Shown: positions 1 to 8,232, counted from the stretch's first letter. The stretch is DNA of 16,043 nt from Flavobacteriaceae bacterium (GCA_002713705.1 PAUJ01000005.1:9100-25142); one strand, 5' to 3'. The notes: generated by a model from the sequence alone, not told the origin. Numbers and translations: made by a program.

Positions 1-58
1 TTCTTGCTAAATTTCGAGAACTTTTCTTTAATGTTTATGGAGTCCACAGTCTTATAAA

Positions 59-448
59 TTAGTCAAACAAGGTACTAATTTCTTCTGTTATTTTAGTTGG
101 ACGAAGTGTTTTTTCATTTACTAAGCACCAGGTAGTTGTTGCTTCGATGATTATTTTGTGATCACTTAATCTAATAATTTTATAATGGCGATCACTTTTA
201 ACTCCTTCGTTTTTAGCGATCCACGTAGTTAATTCTAATTTTTCTCCCTCAAAGGAAGCGGCTTTATAATTAATGTTGTGATTAATCACGTACCAAATAT
301 AATTTTCTTGAAAATTTTTAGGCGCAACATCATTCCAGTGTTTTTCAGCAGCATCTAAGCACCATTGTAAATAAGTAAGATTATTTACATGGTTTCTTTT
401 GTCTATTGCAGATGGAGGAACTACAAATATTTTAGTATGTATTTTCAT
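59..448 (-). CDS. Acyl-CoA thioesterase-like protein, 4HBT/HotDog family
   Basis: A 129-residue protein with the size and pattern of a single HotDog domain (YbgC/FadM/4HBT type), whose members hydrolyse acyl-CoA or acyl-ACP thioesters in the cytoplasm. The segment around residues 14-27 (I-D16-K-R-N-H20-V-N-N-x-x-Y-L) matches the family's D-x-x-x-H-V-N-N-x-x-Y active-site loop that opens the central helix, with Asp16 the probable catalytic acid. The alternating hydrophobic segments after residue 55 fit the beta sheet. The ATG directly abuts the mgtE stop codon (TAA-ATG), so it is very likely translated from the mgtE transcript as the last visible gene of the serS-to-mgtE series. The physiological substrate cannot be read from sequence. 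No terminator is visible in the 58 bases that follow. Family assignment is confident; substrate is unknown. Confidence 0.85.
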   Translation of the reverse strand: MKIHTKIFVVPPSAIDKRNHVNNLTYLQWCLDAAEKHWNDVAPKNFQENYIWYVINHNINYKAASFEGEKLELTTWIAKNEGVKSDRHYKIIRLSDHKIIIEATTTWCLVNEKTLRPTKITEEISTLFD

Positions 449-1798
449 TTAAAAACCAAGAATAAGTTTTGCAATATAAAAGAACAGAAAAATACCAAAA
501 ATATCATTACTAGTAGTAATAAAAGGTCCTGTTGCTATTGCAGGATCTATCCCTTTGCGATCCAAAATGATTGGTACAAAAGTTCCTATAAGTGCAGCTA
601 TTATAATTACTACTAACATAGAAATAGCAATTGTGATACTTACAATAAAATCTTGATCAACAATGAAACCAAAAAAGATTACTAATAATCCTAATATGGT
701 TCCGTTAATTAGTGCCAATCCTAATTCTTTTAACAATCGATAAAACAAACTTCCTTTAACAACGTCGTTTGCTAAACCCTGCACAATAATAGCGCTAGAC
801 TGAACACCAACATTACCTGCCATTGCAGCTATTAATGGTGTAAAGAAAAATAATATTGGATAATTGAATAATGCTTCTTCAAAACCTTGTAAAATATAGA
901 CACTACCCAATCCTCCAAATAAACCTAAAACCAACCAAGGCAGTCTTGCTTTGGTTAATTCTAAAATACTATCATCAGCTTCAACATCTTGTGATATACC
1001 TGCTGCCATTTGATAATCTTTCTCTGCTTCTTCTTTTATAAAATCTACAATATCATCAATGGTAATTCTACCAACTAATATACCATTTTCATCAACAACA
1101 GGGATGGCCTCTAAATCATATTTCTGCATAATTCTTGCTACTTCCTCGTCTTCTGTAGTAACGGTTACAAAATCTACTTTTGGAATATAGACATCAATAA
1201 TGTGTGTTTTTACAGAAGCAGTTAAAAGATCTTTTAAAGAAAGACGCCCTTTTAATTTTCCATCTTTATCGGTAACATAAATAGAATGAACACGAGTTAT
1301 ATTTTCTGCTTGTCTGCGCATTTCTCTAACACAACCAGCTACAGTCCATGTTTCTTTTACCTGAACTAACTCTTTTGCCATTAATGCACCAGCAGTGTTT
1401 TTATCGTAGGTTAAAAGTTCCACAATATCGGATGCGTGCTCTTCGTCTTCAATTATTTCAATTACCTTTTTTTGAATGTGATCATCGAGTTCTGCTACTA
1501 CATCGGCAGCATCATCAGTATCCATTTCTTCAATTTCTTTAGCAATTTCTTTTGTTGAAAGATAACTTAGAATTTTTTCTCTATCATCTTCATCTAATTC
1601 CATTAAAGCTTCAGAGGTAATTTTACTTTCTAAAGATTTAATAAGGTATGCTGCCTCTTCAGGTTTTAATTCTTCTAGTAGTTCAGCAATATCAGCAAAG
1701 TGGACTTCGTGTAATAAATCTCTAATTACATTGCCATCTTTTTTGGCGATGAGACGGATTATTTTTTCTAAATAATTAGTTGTTAGTTGAAATTTCAT
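449..1798 (-). CDS. mgtE: Magnesium transporter MgtE
   Basis: A 449-residue Mg2+ channel of the MgtE/SLC41 family in the inner membrane. Residues about 1-130 form the acidic helical MgtE_N domain. Residues about 137-258 hold two CBS domains, the second including V-V-D-E-N-G-x-L-V-G-R-I near 234-245; in characterised MgtE these domains bind Mg2+ and gate the pore. Five hydrophobic segments fill about 287-449. The family signature is present as A-G-N-V-G-V-Q-S (327-334), and an Asp in the last membrane helix (S-N-D432-I-F-G) corresponds to the pore Mg2+ ligand of the Thermus protein. Length is normal. The start lies 23 nt inside the 3' end of rsmA, and the stop abuts the thioesterase ATG, so translation of the three genes is probably coupled. 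No Mg2+ riboswitch is possible here because no leader exists. Confidence 0.96.
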   Translation of the reverse strand: MKFQLTTNYLEKIIRLIAKKDGNVIRDLLHEVHFADIAELLEELKPEEAAYLIKSLESKITSEALMELDEDDREKILSYLSTKEIAKEIEEMDTDDAADVVAELDDHIQKKVIEIIEDEEHASDIVELLTYDKNTAGALMAKELVQVKETWTVAGCVREMRRQAENITRVHSIYVTDKDGKLKGRLSLKDLLTASVKTHIIDVYIPKVDFVTVTTEDEEVARIMQKYDLEAIPVVDENGILVGRITIDDIVDFIKEEAEKDYQMAAGISQDVEADDSILELTKARLPWLVLGLFGGLGSVYILQGFEEALFNYPILFFFTPLIAAMAGNVGVQSSAIIVQGLANDVVKGSLFYRLLKELGLALINGTILGLLVIFFGFIVDQDFIVSITIAISMLVVIIIAALIGTFVPIILDRKGIDPAIATGPFITTSNDIFGIFLFFYIAKLILGF

Positions 1799-2570
1799 CT
1801 TTCTCTAATTTTTGAGTAAGCATAATAAATTCTGAAACCGAAAGTTGTTCAGGTCGCTGTCCAAATATAATATCTTCTTTTAATCTATCGGAAAGATTAA
1901 AGACTTTTAAACTATTACGTAATGTTTTTCTTCTTTGTTGAAAAGCAGTTTTTACTACTTTAAATAACATTTTTTCATCACAAGGAAGGCTATAGTTTTC
2001 TTTTCTTCTTAAGCGAAGCACTCCGCTATCTACCTTTGGAGGAGGATCGAATACAGTGGGAGGGACTGTAAATAAATATTCTGCATCGTAAAAAGCTTGT
2101 ACCAAAACCGACATAATTCCGTAGACTTTACTTCCTTTTTTTTCACAAATACGTTTTGCTACTTCTTTTTGAAACATGCCTGTAAATTCTGGAATTTGAT
2201 CTCGCCATTCTAAAGTTTTGAATACAATTTGTGTGGATATATTATAAGGGAAGTTACCAGTGATGGCATAGGGTTCTCCATTAAAAAATTTTTCTAAATC
2301 AAATTTTAAAAAATCAGCAGATATTACTGATAGGTTTTTGTTTTTAAAATGTTTATTTAGATAAATTACAGATTCTTGATCTAATTCCATTGCTATGATT
2401 TCTAGATTTTGTTCTAGAAGATATTTGGTAAGCACTCCCATTCCAGGCCCAATTTCCAATACATTTTTATAAGTATCTTGTGTTAGTGTATCGGCAATTT
2501 TTTTTGCAATACTTTCGTCTTTAAGGAAATGTTGACCTAAATGTTTTTTTGCTTTTACAGACATTTTCAA
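1776..2570 (-). CDS. rsmA: 16S rRNA (adenine(1518)-N6/adenine(1519)-N6)-dimethyltransferase RsmA
   Basis: A 264-residue RsmA/KsgA, the SAM-dependent enzyme that dimethylates two adjacent adenines in the 3'-terminal hairpin of 16S rRNA during late 30S assembly. Visible features are the N-terminal K-K-H-L-G-Q-H-F-L (8-16), SAM motif I E-I-G-P-G-M-G-V-L-T (39-48), the acidic residue after strand 2 (E62-L-D), the catalytic N-F-P-Y motif (106-109), and the KsgA signature F-D-P-P-P-K-V-D-S (174-182). The ATG overlaps the stop of the DUF4286 gene by 4 nt. A second in-frame ATG two codons later gives the more usual N-terminus M-S-V-K-A-K-K-H, so the exact start may be 2564. Its 3' end overlaps mgtE. 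Identification is certain. Confidence 0.97.
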   Translation of the reverse strand: MKMSVKAKKHLGQHFLKDESIAKKIADTLTQDTYKNVLEIGPGMGVLTKYLLEQNLEIIAMELDQESVIYLNKHFKNKNLSVISADFLKFDLEKFFNGEPYAITGNFPYNISTQIVFKTLEWRDQIPEFTGMFQKEVAKRICEKKGSKVYGIMSVLVQAFYDAEYLFTVPPTVFDPPPKVDSGVLRLRRKENYSLPCDEKMLFKVVKTAFQQRRKTLRNSLKVFNLSDRLKEDIIFGQRPEQLSVSEFIMLTQKLEKDEISTNN

Positions 2571-2890
2571 TGATGTGTTATACTATATTCATCTATTATT
2601 TCTAATTCCGTACTAAAAGTAAGCATCTTATCCGCAAATTTTAATAAACCATCTTGCCTGAGCTTATCTGCATCATTTTTATAATAACTGTCCAAAGCTT
2701 CGCGAGATTTTGCTCTGTATTGTATGGCATAAGTAGTACCTCCCATTTCTTCTTCAACTAGTACTTTGGTAAGTTTAGCATCTGTAAATTTTTTGGTAGC
2801 TAAAACCAATGGGATATAATTTTTAATCCAAATCAGCCATTCGTCGTGGATACTTTTTTCAATATTTACGGTAACATTATATATAATCAT
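2567..2890 (-). CDS. DUF4286 family protein
   Basis: A 107-residue cytoplasmic protein that I recognise as DUF4286, a small family common in Bacteroidota with no established function. It begins M-I-I-Y-N-V-T-V-N-I and alternates strands and helices in a way that suggests a ferredoxin-like, dimeric alpha/beta barrel fold. No signal peptide, membrane segment or obvious catalytic residue is seen. It starts 3 nt after the TPR gene ends and shares a 4-nt stop/start overlap with rsmA. Coupled translation with an rRNA methyltransferase gene may point to ribosome-related work, but that is inference from position only. The call rests on memory of the family pattern, not on a search. Confidence 0.82.
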   Translation of the reverse strand: MIIYNVTVNIEKSIHDEWLIWIKNYIPLVLATKKFTDAKLTKVLVEEEMGGTTYAIQYRAKSREALDSYYKNDADKLRQDGLLKFADKMLTFSTELEIIDEYSITHH

Positions 2891-2893
2891 TTT

Positions 2894-4681
2894 TTATTCT
2901 ATTTCATCACCCCGAAGCATCCTGTATTTTTTTCTTGCTTCTACAAAGTAAATACTATCTTCAAAATTGAAGATTAATAACTCATAGTATTTTTTTGCTT
3001 TTTGAGGTTGATTAAGTTTTGTTTCGTATAGTCTTGCCAATCGATAATGTGCATCATCGGCTAATATATCTTCATTATAAAATTCTATTAAAGCAAGATA
3101 ACTTTCTATGGCTTTTTCATAGTCACCATTGTCTTCATACAACTCACCTAGTTTTAGTAAAGCTTCATCTTCAATTTTTTCACCTTTGTGATTATCTAAC
3201 AAGCTTTTTAAAACTGAAATCGCTTCCGTTTCTTTTTTCTGGAATTTTAAAAGATCGGCTCGAGCAAATTGTTTTAAGGCAGTTTGAGTAGAATCTTCTA
3301 AGGAATTATCTTTTATCAGTAAACTCAATTGCATTGCATCATTAGCAATTAATTGTGTTGCCGATTTTTTAAGGACATCTAACTGTACCTGAGCCCAAGT
3401 AAAATCAAAATTAAAATAACTAGTCTTTGCAACTTTAAAACGTGCTTCTTGAGCTAATAAATCACCTTTTACTTCCTGTTGAATTTGTGAATAATAGATC
3501 AATGCTTGATTGAATTTTTCATCAAAAACCAAAATATCTGCTAAAAGCATTTTAATTCGTGCCTTTTGGTATCTTGATAAAGGCTGTTTAGAAAAAGATT
3601 TTAAATTTGAAACAGCAAGGTTTTTTTTATTGTTTTGGAAGGCTAAAAAATAATTATAGTCTAATTGAAGCTGATATGTTTTTTTCCCATTTCCAAATTC
3701 ATTAAATAAATCTTCATAACTTTTTTGAATTTTTGGATATTCTTTTTCGGAAGCAGTTTTTAGTTTAATTTTCATTAAATGTTGATAACCTGCTATTTTT
3801 TCTTCAGGTGTTGAAGCATTTTCGATTAAAAAATTGACTATTAATATGGCATTTTCATCATCATCATCATTACTAGCAAAATAAGCAATATCTACTATAC
3901 CAGATAAATTGTTATTTCCGGTACGTTTGTAAATTGCTTTTTCTTGAGTAAATGCTTTTTTATATTCTTTTTGTTGAATAAACAACCAGCTTAATAATTC
4001 ATTATACAAAACATCAGGTTGCTTTTGTAATTTTTGAAGTAATGCTTTTCGGAGTAACACATTTCCTTCTTCGGCAGGGTTTTCAGAGATGTATAGACTG
4101 AAGTTTTGTTGAGCGATTCCTTGATAAGAAGGGTTTTTTTTGATTAATACTAAATAACTATCAAACATTTTTTCAAGATTGCCTTGTTCACCATAAATAC
4201 GTGCTAATTGATAACTAAAGTCAGTATCTGGAAAAGTATTCATAGCAATTATATAGGTTTCAATTGCATAATTTAAAAGGCTATACCTTTCAAACGATTC
4301 ACCAATACTTCTTCCATAATTAAATCTTTTACTTTCATTTACAAAAAGAAGTGCTTTGTCATAATTAATATTGGCTAATGAATCATTTTTTTGTAGCGAA
4401 TAGTTATGGCCTAATTCTACATAAAGTTGAGGGATAATTCTTTTATTATTTAGCCTTTCTTTTAATAGTTGTTCTGCTTCTTTAAAGTTTTCTAATTGTT
4501 GGTGTGAAGCCACAATAGCCTTAAAATAATTAAAATTTTTATTTTTTTTATAAAGATTGGTGTAAAGCGCTAGTGCTTTCTCGTATTCTCCTTGTTCAAA
4601 ATAGTTTTTTGCCAACAAATTATTTTGAGCATTAACGATACTTAGTGATAGAAAAAATAAGATTAAAATAATTTTGTGCAT
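2894..4681 (-). CDS. Secreted tetratricopeptide repeat protein
   Basis: A 595-residue protein with a Sec signal peptide (M-H-K, a hydrophobic core at about 4-15, probable cleavage after V-N-A18), then helical repeats over nearly the whole chain. Clear TPR units sit at the N-terminus (about 22-110) and again at about 480-585, with the typical A-x-x-x-Y/F spacing, for example G-D-Y-E-K-A-I-E-S-Y. It should act in the periplasm as a protein-interaction scaffold. Long TPR proteins of this kind are common downstream of serS in flavobacteria, but I know of no assigned function. The protein ends with a charged helix M-L-R-G-D-E-I-E. It lies 56 nt after the sulfurtransferase and 3 nt before the DUF4286 gene. 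A promoter-like element sits just upstream, so it may start its own transcription unit as well as being read from serS. Confidence 0.87.
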   Translation of the reverse strand: MHKIILILFFLSLSIVNAQNNLLAKNYFEQGEYEKALALYTNLYKKNKNFNYFKAIVASHQQLENFKEAEQLLKERLNNKRIIPQLYVELGHNYSLQKNDSLANINYDKALLFVNESKRFNYGRSIGESFERYSLLNYAIETYIIAMNTFPDTDFSYQLARIYGEQGNLEKMFDSYLVLIKKNPSYQGIAQQNFSLYISENPAEEGNVLLRKALLQKLQKQPDVLYNELLSWLFIQQKEYKKAFTQEKAIYKRTGNNNLSGIVDIAYFASNDDDDENAILIVNFLIENASTPEEKIAGYQHLMKIKLKTASEKEYPKIQKSYEDLFNEFGNGKKTYQLQLDYNYFLAFQNNKKNLAVSNLKSFSKQPLSRYQKARIKMLLADILVFDEKFNQALIYYSQIQQEVKGDLLAQEARFKVAKTSYFNFDFTWAQVQLDVLKKSATQLIANDAMQLSLLIKDNSLEDSTQTALKQFARADLLKFQKKETEAISVLKSLLDNHKGEKIEDEALLKLGELYEDNGDYEKAIESYLALIEFYNEDILADDAHYRLARLYETKLNQPQKAKKYYELLIFNFEDSIYFVEARKKYRMLRGDEIE

Positions 4682-4685
4682 GGGT

Positions 4686-4693
4686 TAAAGATA
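4686..4693 (-). promoter_or_regulatory. Candidate -7 element upstream of the TPR gene
   Basis: On the minus strand this reads TATCTTTA, matching seven of eight positions of the Bacteroidota -7 consensus TAnnTTTG. It ends 4 nt before the ATG at 4681, so a transcript from it would be almost leaderless. A 5-bp dyad GGAAT-CA-ATTCC lies immediately upstream. No well-spaced -33 TTG is visible, so this is a weak call. Confidence 0.35.
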
Positions 4694-4737
4694 GGGAATT
4701 GATTCCTTAATAAAATGTCAATTTAATAGAGCATTAT

Positions 4738-5562
4738 CTAAAAAATAGGCACTCCTTCTAATTGACCCCATTCGGACCAAGAGCCGTCATATAAAAAGTG
4801 ATTATCTTCTGAAATTAATGTTGATGCTAATATTAAGATACATGCGGTTAATCCAGATCCACATGTGAATATTTTTGGCCGTTTGTCTATCTTTAACTTT
4901 TTAAAAATAGCAGAAATTTCATTTATCGAAAGAAATTCCCCGTCTTTTAATACTTCTAAAAATGGGAGGTTTATAGCATTTGGGATATGGCCAGATTTTA
5001 AATTTTTTCGAGTTTCTGGAATCAATCCGCAAAACCGTCCATTAGATCTAGCATCTACTAAAATAGCTTCTTTTGATTTTATGTTTTCTAAGATATTAAA
5101 AGCTTTTTTTAGAAGATTTGGATTAAATTTTGCTTTAAAATCACCTTCCGATAGTACTCGATTTTGAATTGATTCTGTAGGGTACTTTTTATTTTTCCAA
5201 GATGGAAGTCCACCATCTAAAACAGCAATATTTTTATGCCCCATAATTTTAAACATCCACCATACTCTGGGACTGGCGTAAATTCCTATATTGTCATAAA
5301 CTACAATGATACTATTGTTATTTATCCCAAGATTTCTGCATGCCAATGAAAAATATTTAGGATTTGGTAATGTATTTGGTAATCGGCTTTCTAGATCAGA
5401 AAATTTTCTTTTTAAATCAAAATACCGAGCACCTTTGATTTGGATACCAGGAAATTCAACTTTAATATTAGCTATATTACTTTCTAAGCTAACATCTAAA
5501 ACGACTAAATTAGGTGTGTTTAAATTTTGAGAAAGCCAATTAACAGAGACTAGTGGATTCAA
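4738..5562 (-). CDS. Sulfurtransferase, 3-mercaptopyruvate sulfurtransferase-like (two rhodanese domains)
   Basis: A 274-residue protein of tandem rhodanese domains: an inactive N-terminal one (about 5-130, with V-L-D-V and a D-G-G-L-P-x-W motif at 116-122) and a catalytic C-terminal one (about 150-274). The active-site loop is C234-G-S-G-L-T-A, nearly the C-G-S-G-V-T-A of mercaptopyruvate sulfurtransferases (E. coli SseA) and unlike the C-R-x-G-x-[RT] of typical thiosulfate-using rhodaneses. It probably moves sulfur from 3-mercaptopyruvate to a thiophilic acceptor in the cytoplasm. The start codon is TTG: the first N-terminal Met codon is about residue 103, and upstream in frame comes the serS stop only two codons earlier. 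It follows serS by 6 nt and should be cotranscribed. Family is sure; true substrate is inferred from the loop. Confidence 0.88.
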   Translation of the reverse strand: MNPLVSVNWLSQNLNTPNLVVLDVSLESNIANIKVEFPGIQIKGARYFDLKRKFSDLESRLPNTLPNPKYFSLACRNLGINNNSIIVVYDNIGIYASPRVWWMFKIMGHKNIAVLDGGLPSWKNKKYPTESIQNRVLSEGDFKAKFNPNLLKKAFNILENIKSKEAILVDARSNGRFCGLIPETRKNLKSGHIPNAINLPFLEVLKDGEFLSINEISAIFKKLKIDKRPKIFTCGSGLTACILILASTLISEDNHFLYDGSWSEWGQLEGVPIF

Positions 5563-5568
5563 ATAAGA

Positions 5569-6840
5569 TTAATTAATTATGTTAAAGCCGCAATAAGGCA
5601 CTAATACTTCAGGTATTTTAATTCCTTCTGGGCTTTGATAGTTTTCCAAAATTCCCGCCAATACTCTTGGTAAGGCTAAAGAACTACCATTAAGTGTATG
5701 TGCTAATTTATTATTACCATTTTCATCTTTGTAGCGTAATTTTAGTCTATTTGCTTGAAATGTTTCAAAATTTGAAACTGATGAAATTTCTAACCAACGA
5801 TCTTGAGCGGTAGAAAAAACTTCAAAATCATAGGTTAATGCAGCAGTAAATCCTAAATCTCCCCCACACAACCTGAGGATGCGATACGGTAATTTTAACT
5901 CTCTAAGTATATCTTTAACGTGAGTTACCATTCCGGTAAGAGCAGTATAAGAATTTTCAGGCTTTTCAACTCTTACAATTTCCACTTTATCAAATTGATG
6001 CAATCTGTTTAATCCTCTAACATGTGCTCCATAACTTCCGGCTTCTCTTCTAAAGCAAGGTGTGTATGCAGTACATAAAATGGGTAATTCTGAATGCGCT
6101 TTTAAATCACCACGGAATAAATTAGTAACTGGAATTTCTGCGGTGGGTATTAAGTATAAATCGTCTGCAGTAGAATGATACATTTGTCCTTCTTTATCTG
6201 GTAATTGACCAGTTCCAAACCCTGAAGCTTCATTTATCAAATGTGGAACTTGATATTCGGTATAACCGGCATCCGTATTTTTATCTAAAAAATAAGAGAT
6301 TAAAGCACGTTGTAGTTGAGCTCCTTTTCCTTTGTATACAGGGAATCCAGCACCTGTAATTTTCACACCAAGTTCAAAATCTATTATATCATATTTTTTT
6401 GCCAATTCCCAATGAGGTAATGCACCTTCAGAAAGTTTTGGGATTCCACCTTCAATAAAAACCTCTTGATTATCATTTTCGTCAGTTCCAGCTGGAACCA
6501 ATTCATTTGGAATATTAGGTATGTTAAAAAGTAATTGCTGAAGTTTTTCTTCAGCAGTATTTAATGTTTCTGTAAGTTGTTTTGAAACTTCTTTTAATTG
6601 GGTTGTTTTCTCTTTTAAAAGATTTGCTTTTTGAGGGTTCCCATTTTTAAATAGAATTCCAATTTCTTTTGAAACTGTATTGGATTGCGATAAAATTTCA
6701 TCAAGTTTAGCTTGAGTTGCTTTACGTAACTCATCGGTTTTTAAAACTTCTTCGAAAATAGTTGTTGCATCAAAATCTCTTTTGCTAAGAGCTTGAATAA
6801 ATTTTTCTTTGTTTTCGCGTATTTGGTTTACTTGTAACAT
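5569..6840 (-). CDS. serS: Seryl-tRNA synthetase
   Basis: A 423-residue class II aminoacyl-tRNA synthetase that charges tRNA-Ser (and tRNA-Sec where present) with serine. Residues about 1-105 form the antiparallel coiled-coil arm that binds the long variable arm of tRNA-Ser. The catalytic domain shows T-A-E-I-P-V-T-N (233-240), motif 2 F-R-R-E-A-G-S-Y-G (263-271), and motif 3 N-G-S-S-L-A-L-P-R-x-L (384-394), with the typical ending V-P-E-V-L-like I-P-E-V-L-V-P-Y (409-416). Length is normal. It is preceded by 66 nt after the carboxylase-like gene and followed after 6 nt by the sulfurtransferase, so it probably heads the transcription unit that runs to the thioesterase. No T-box leader is visible or expected in this phylum. 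Confidence 0.98.
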   Translation of the reverse strand: MLQVNQIRENKEKFIQALSKRDFDATTIFEEVLKTDELRKATQAKLDEILSQSNTVSKEIGILFKNGNPQKANLLKEKTTQLKEVSKQLTETLNTAEEKLQQLLFNIPNIPNELVPAGTDENDNQEVFIEGGIPKLSEGALPHWELAKKYDIIDFELGVKITGAGFPVYKGKGAQLQRALISYFLDKNTDAGYTEYQVPHLINEASGFGTGQLPDKEGQMYHSTADDLYLIPTAEIPVTNLFRGDLKAHSELPILCTAYTPCFRREAGSYGAHVRGLNRLHQFDKVEIVRVEKPENSYTALTGMVTHVKDILRELKLPYRILRLCGGDLGFTAALTYDFEVFSTAQDRWLEISSVSNFETFQANRLKLRYKDENGNNKLAHTLNGSSLALPRVLAGILENYQSPEGIKIPEVLVPYCGFNIIN

Positions 6841-6861
6841 TTTATTAAAACTTTTAAGCCT

Positions 6862-6869
6862 GCAATTTA
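6862..6869 (-). promoter_or_regulatory. Candidate -7 element for serS
   Basis: The 66-nt gap between the carboxylase-like gene and serS holds TAAATTGC on the minus strand, an imperfect relative of TAnnTTTG (six of eight) placed 21 nt before the serS ATG. No clear -33 element or terminator is seen in this gap, so serS could equally be read through from pth-ribF. Confidence 0.25.
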
Positions 6870-6906
6870 GGAAAAAAGAGGGGTTTATTAGGAGATTTTT
6901 CGGTCC

Positions 6907-8232
6907 TTATTTATTTTGATAATCTTCAGGTGAAGGTAATAACCAATTACTGTGTTTAAATAGCTCCCAGTTTAGATTTGCAATGTCTATTTTAGGATTG
7001 GTAAACTGATGGTAAGGCCCTCCATTGACACTTACTTTTGAATTTACATAAATTGCAACATCATTCCCTTTTTTAGTTTCAATTGCTTTAATTTTTTGTA
7101 CTAATTGCCATATTAAATCTGGTTTTGTAGCTACAGATCTTACTTGTTTAGGTGACAGTAATTTTTTATAATCATACACTTTGTTTTCTTTTGTTTTTTT
7201 ATCTTCAATCCTAACAATTAAAGTACCACTTTTAGACCTTAACATCATCCTCCAACTCATCCGATGACCTTCTTCTGTCCAAAGTACATCATCTTGAATC
7301 ATCCAATGGCGAATGGGTAAACCTATCTGAAATAGAAAATACACTAATAATATACCGATCAGTATATTATTTTGTTTAGGTATGGTGACTTGGTGTTCAT
7401 CGTAAATTTCATTTTTAAGTTTGAATCTTTTTTGGATGGTTTCCGAACTAAAGAAAAACAATAAAAAAGCAATTGACATATAAGGGAAAATACCTACTTG
7501 AAAAACAATGGAGTTAAACAAATTAAAAAAGAGCGAAAGGTAAAAGCCAAGTACTCTTGTTTGTTTCCATAATAACATTGGGATGATTAGTAAATCGAAA
7601 AATATTCCAAAGTAGGCAATAATATAATGTACCCAATTATATTGAAGTAAGTCTCCAATTATGAAATAATCTTTTTTAGATTTTAATATAATTTCAGGAG
7701 CAGTTCCATTTATCCAATCGGGATACCATTTTGCAACAGATCCATAAATAAATACAATAGCAACTTGCAATATCAGTGTCCATTTAACCCATTGAGGCAT
7801 TGAAAGTGATTTAAACAAAGGGTTAAATTTAGCATCTAATGAATACCGTTTATTTGCAGGTAAAAAAGTCATTATCCAACAAAGTAATACCATTAAGTAA
7901 TAATGATTGTTATAGGATGTTTTTTGCATTAAATAAACCGTAGTCCATAATAAAGCATAACAGAACATCGCTAATCGATATTTATATCCCAACATTACGA
8001 AAATTCCGAAGATTCCCATTAGAGCGAAATAAAAATACATTCCTTCGCCAACAAAGCATTGTAAAAAATCAAAGCCAATAAAATTAAATGTGAAATCTGG
8101 TTTTACTAATACACGTCCAACCCATCCTGTAGCAATCGCTCCAAAAGCTTCCAGAGTAATTAAAAATCCAAAAACAACCCTAAAGAGGCTTAAACTTGTA
8201 TTGTCAATTTGTTTAAAAAAAAAATTATTCAT
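6907..8232 (-). CDS. HTTM / vitamin K-dependent gamma-carboxylase-like membrane protein
   Basis: A 441-residue polytopic membrane protein of the HTTM/VKG_carboxylase family. About eight hydrophobic segments fill residues 11-265, followed by a soluble region (about 305-440). From memory it tracks human gamma-glutamyl carboxylase (GGCX) over most of its length. K-T-S-Y-N-N-H110-Y-Y-L parallels K-T-S-W-N-N-H160-S-Y-L; F-x-P-A-N-K-R-Y-S-L-D parallels the following A-N-x-Y-W-S-V-D; V-A-K168-W-Y-P-D-W parallels V-K-K218-L-D-A-D-W; N-S-I-V-F-Q-V-G-I-F-P-Y parallels N-S-Q-L-F-S-I-G-M-F-P-Y; S-W-R-M-M-L-R-S-K-S parallels S-W-D-M-M-V-H-S-R-S. In GGCX, K218 is the base acting on vitamin K hydroquinone and H160 assists it. 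The GGCX C-terminal portion after the beta-rich domain is missing. The ATG overlaps the ribF end by 8 nt. Family is confident; carboxylase or quinone-epoxidase activity is untested inference. Confidence 0.85.
   Translation of the reverse strand: MNNFFFKQIDNTSLSLFRVVFGFLITLEAFGAIATGWVGRVLVKPDFTFNFIGFDFLQCFVGEGMYFYFALMGIFGIFVMLGYKYRLAMFCYALLWTTVYLMQKTSYNNHYYLMVLLCWIMTFLPANKRYSLDAKFNPLFKSLSMPQWVKWTLILQVAIVFIYGSVAKWYPDWINGTAPEIILKSKKDYFIIGDLLQYNWVHYIIAYFGIFFDLLIIPMLLWKQTRVLGFYLSLFFNLFNSIVFQVGIFPYMSIAFLLFFFSSETIQKRFKLKNEIYDEHQVTIPKQNNILIGILLVYFLFQIGLPIRHWMIQDDVLWTEEGHRMSWRMMLRSKSGTLIVRIEDKKTKENKVYDYKKLLSPKQVRSVATKPDLIWQLVQKIKAIETKKGNDVAIYVNSKVSVNGGPYHQFTNPKIDIANLNWELFKHSNWLLPSPEDYQNK

Noticed and set aside
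1..62. Open plus-strand frames at the left edge (one ending at 57, one ending TAG at 60-62 with F-R-E-L-F-F-N-V-Y-G-V) that could be the tail of a convergent gene.
   Set aside because: Only about 20 codons are visible and nothing recognisable is present; the 58 bases could equally be intergenic.
389..616. Plus-strand 75-codon ORF across the thioesterase/mgtE junction.
   Set aside because: Antisense shadow of two well-supported genes; its composition (many Tyr, Cys, Asn, Lys) is unlike a protein.
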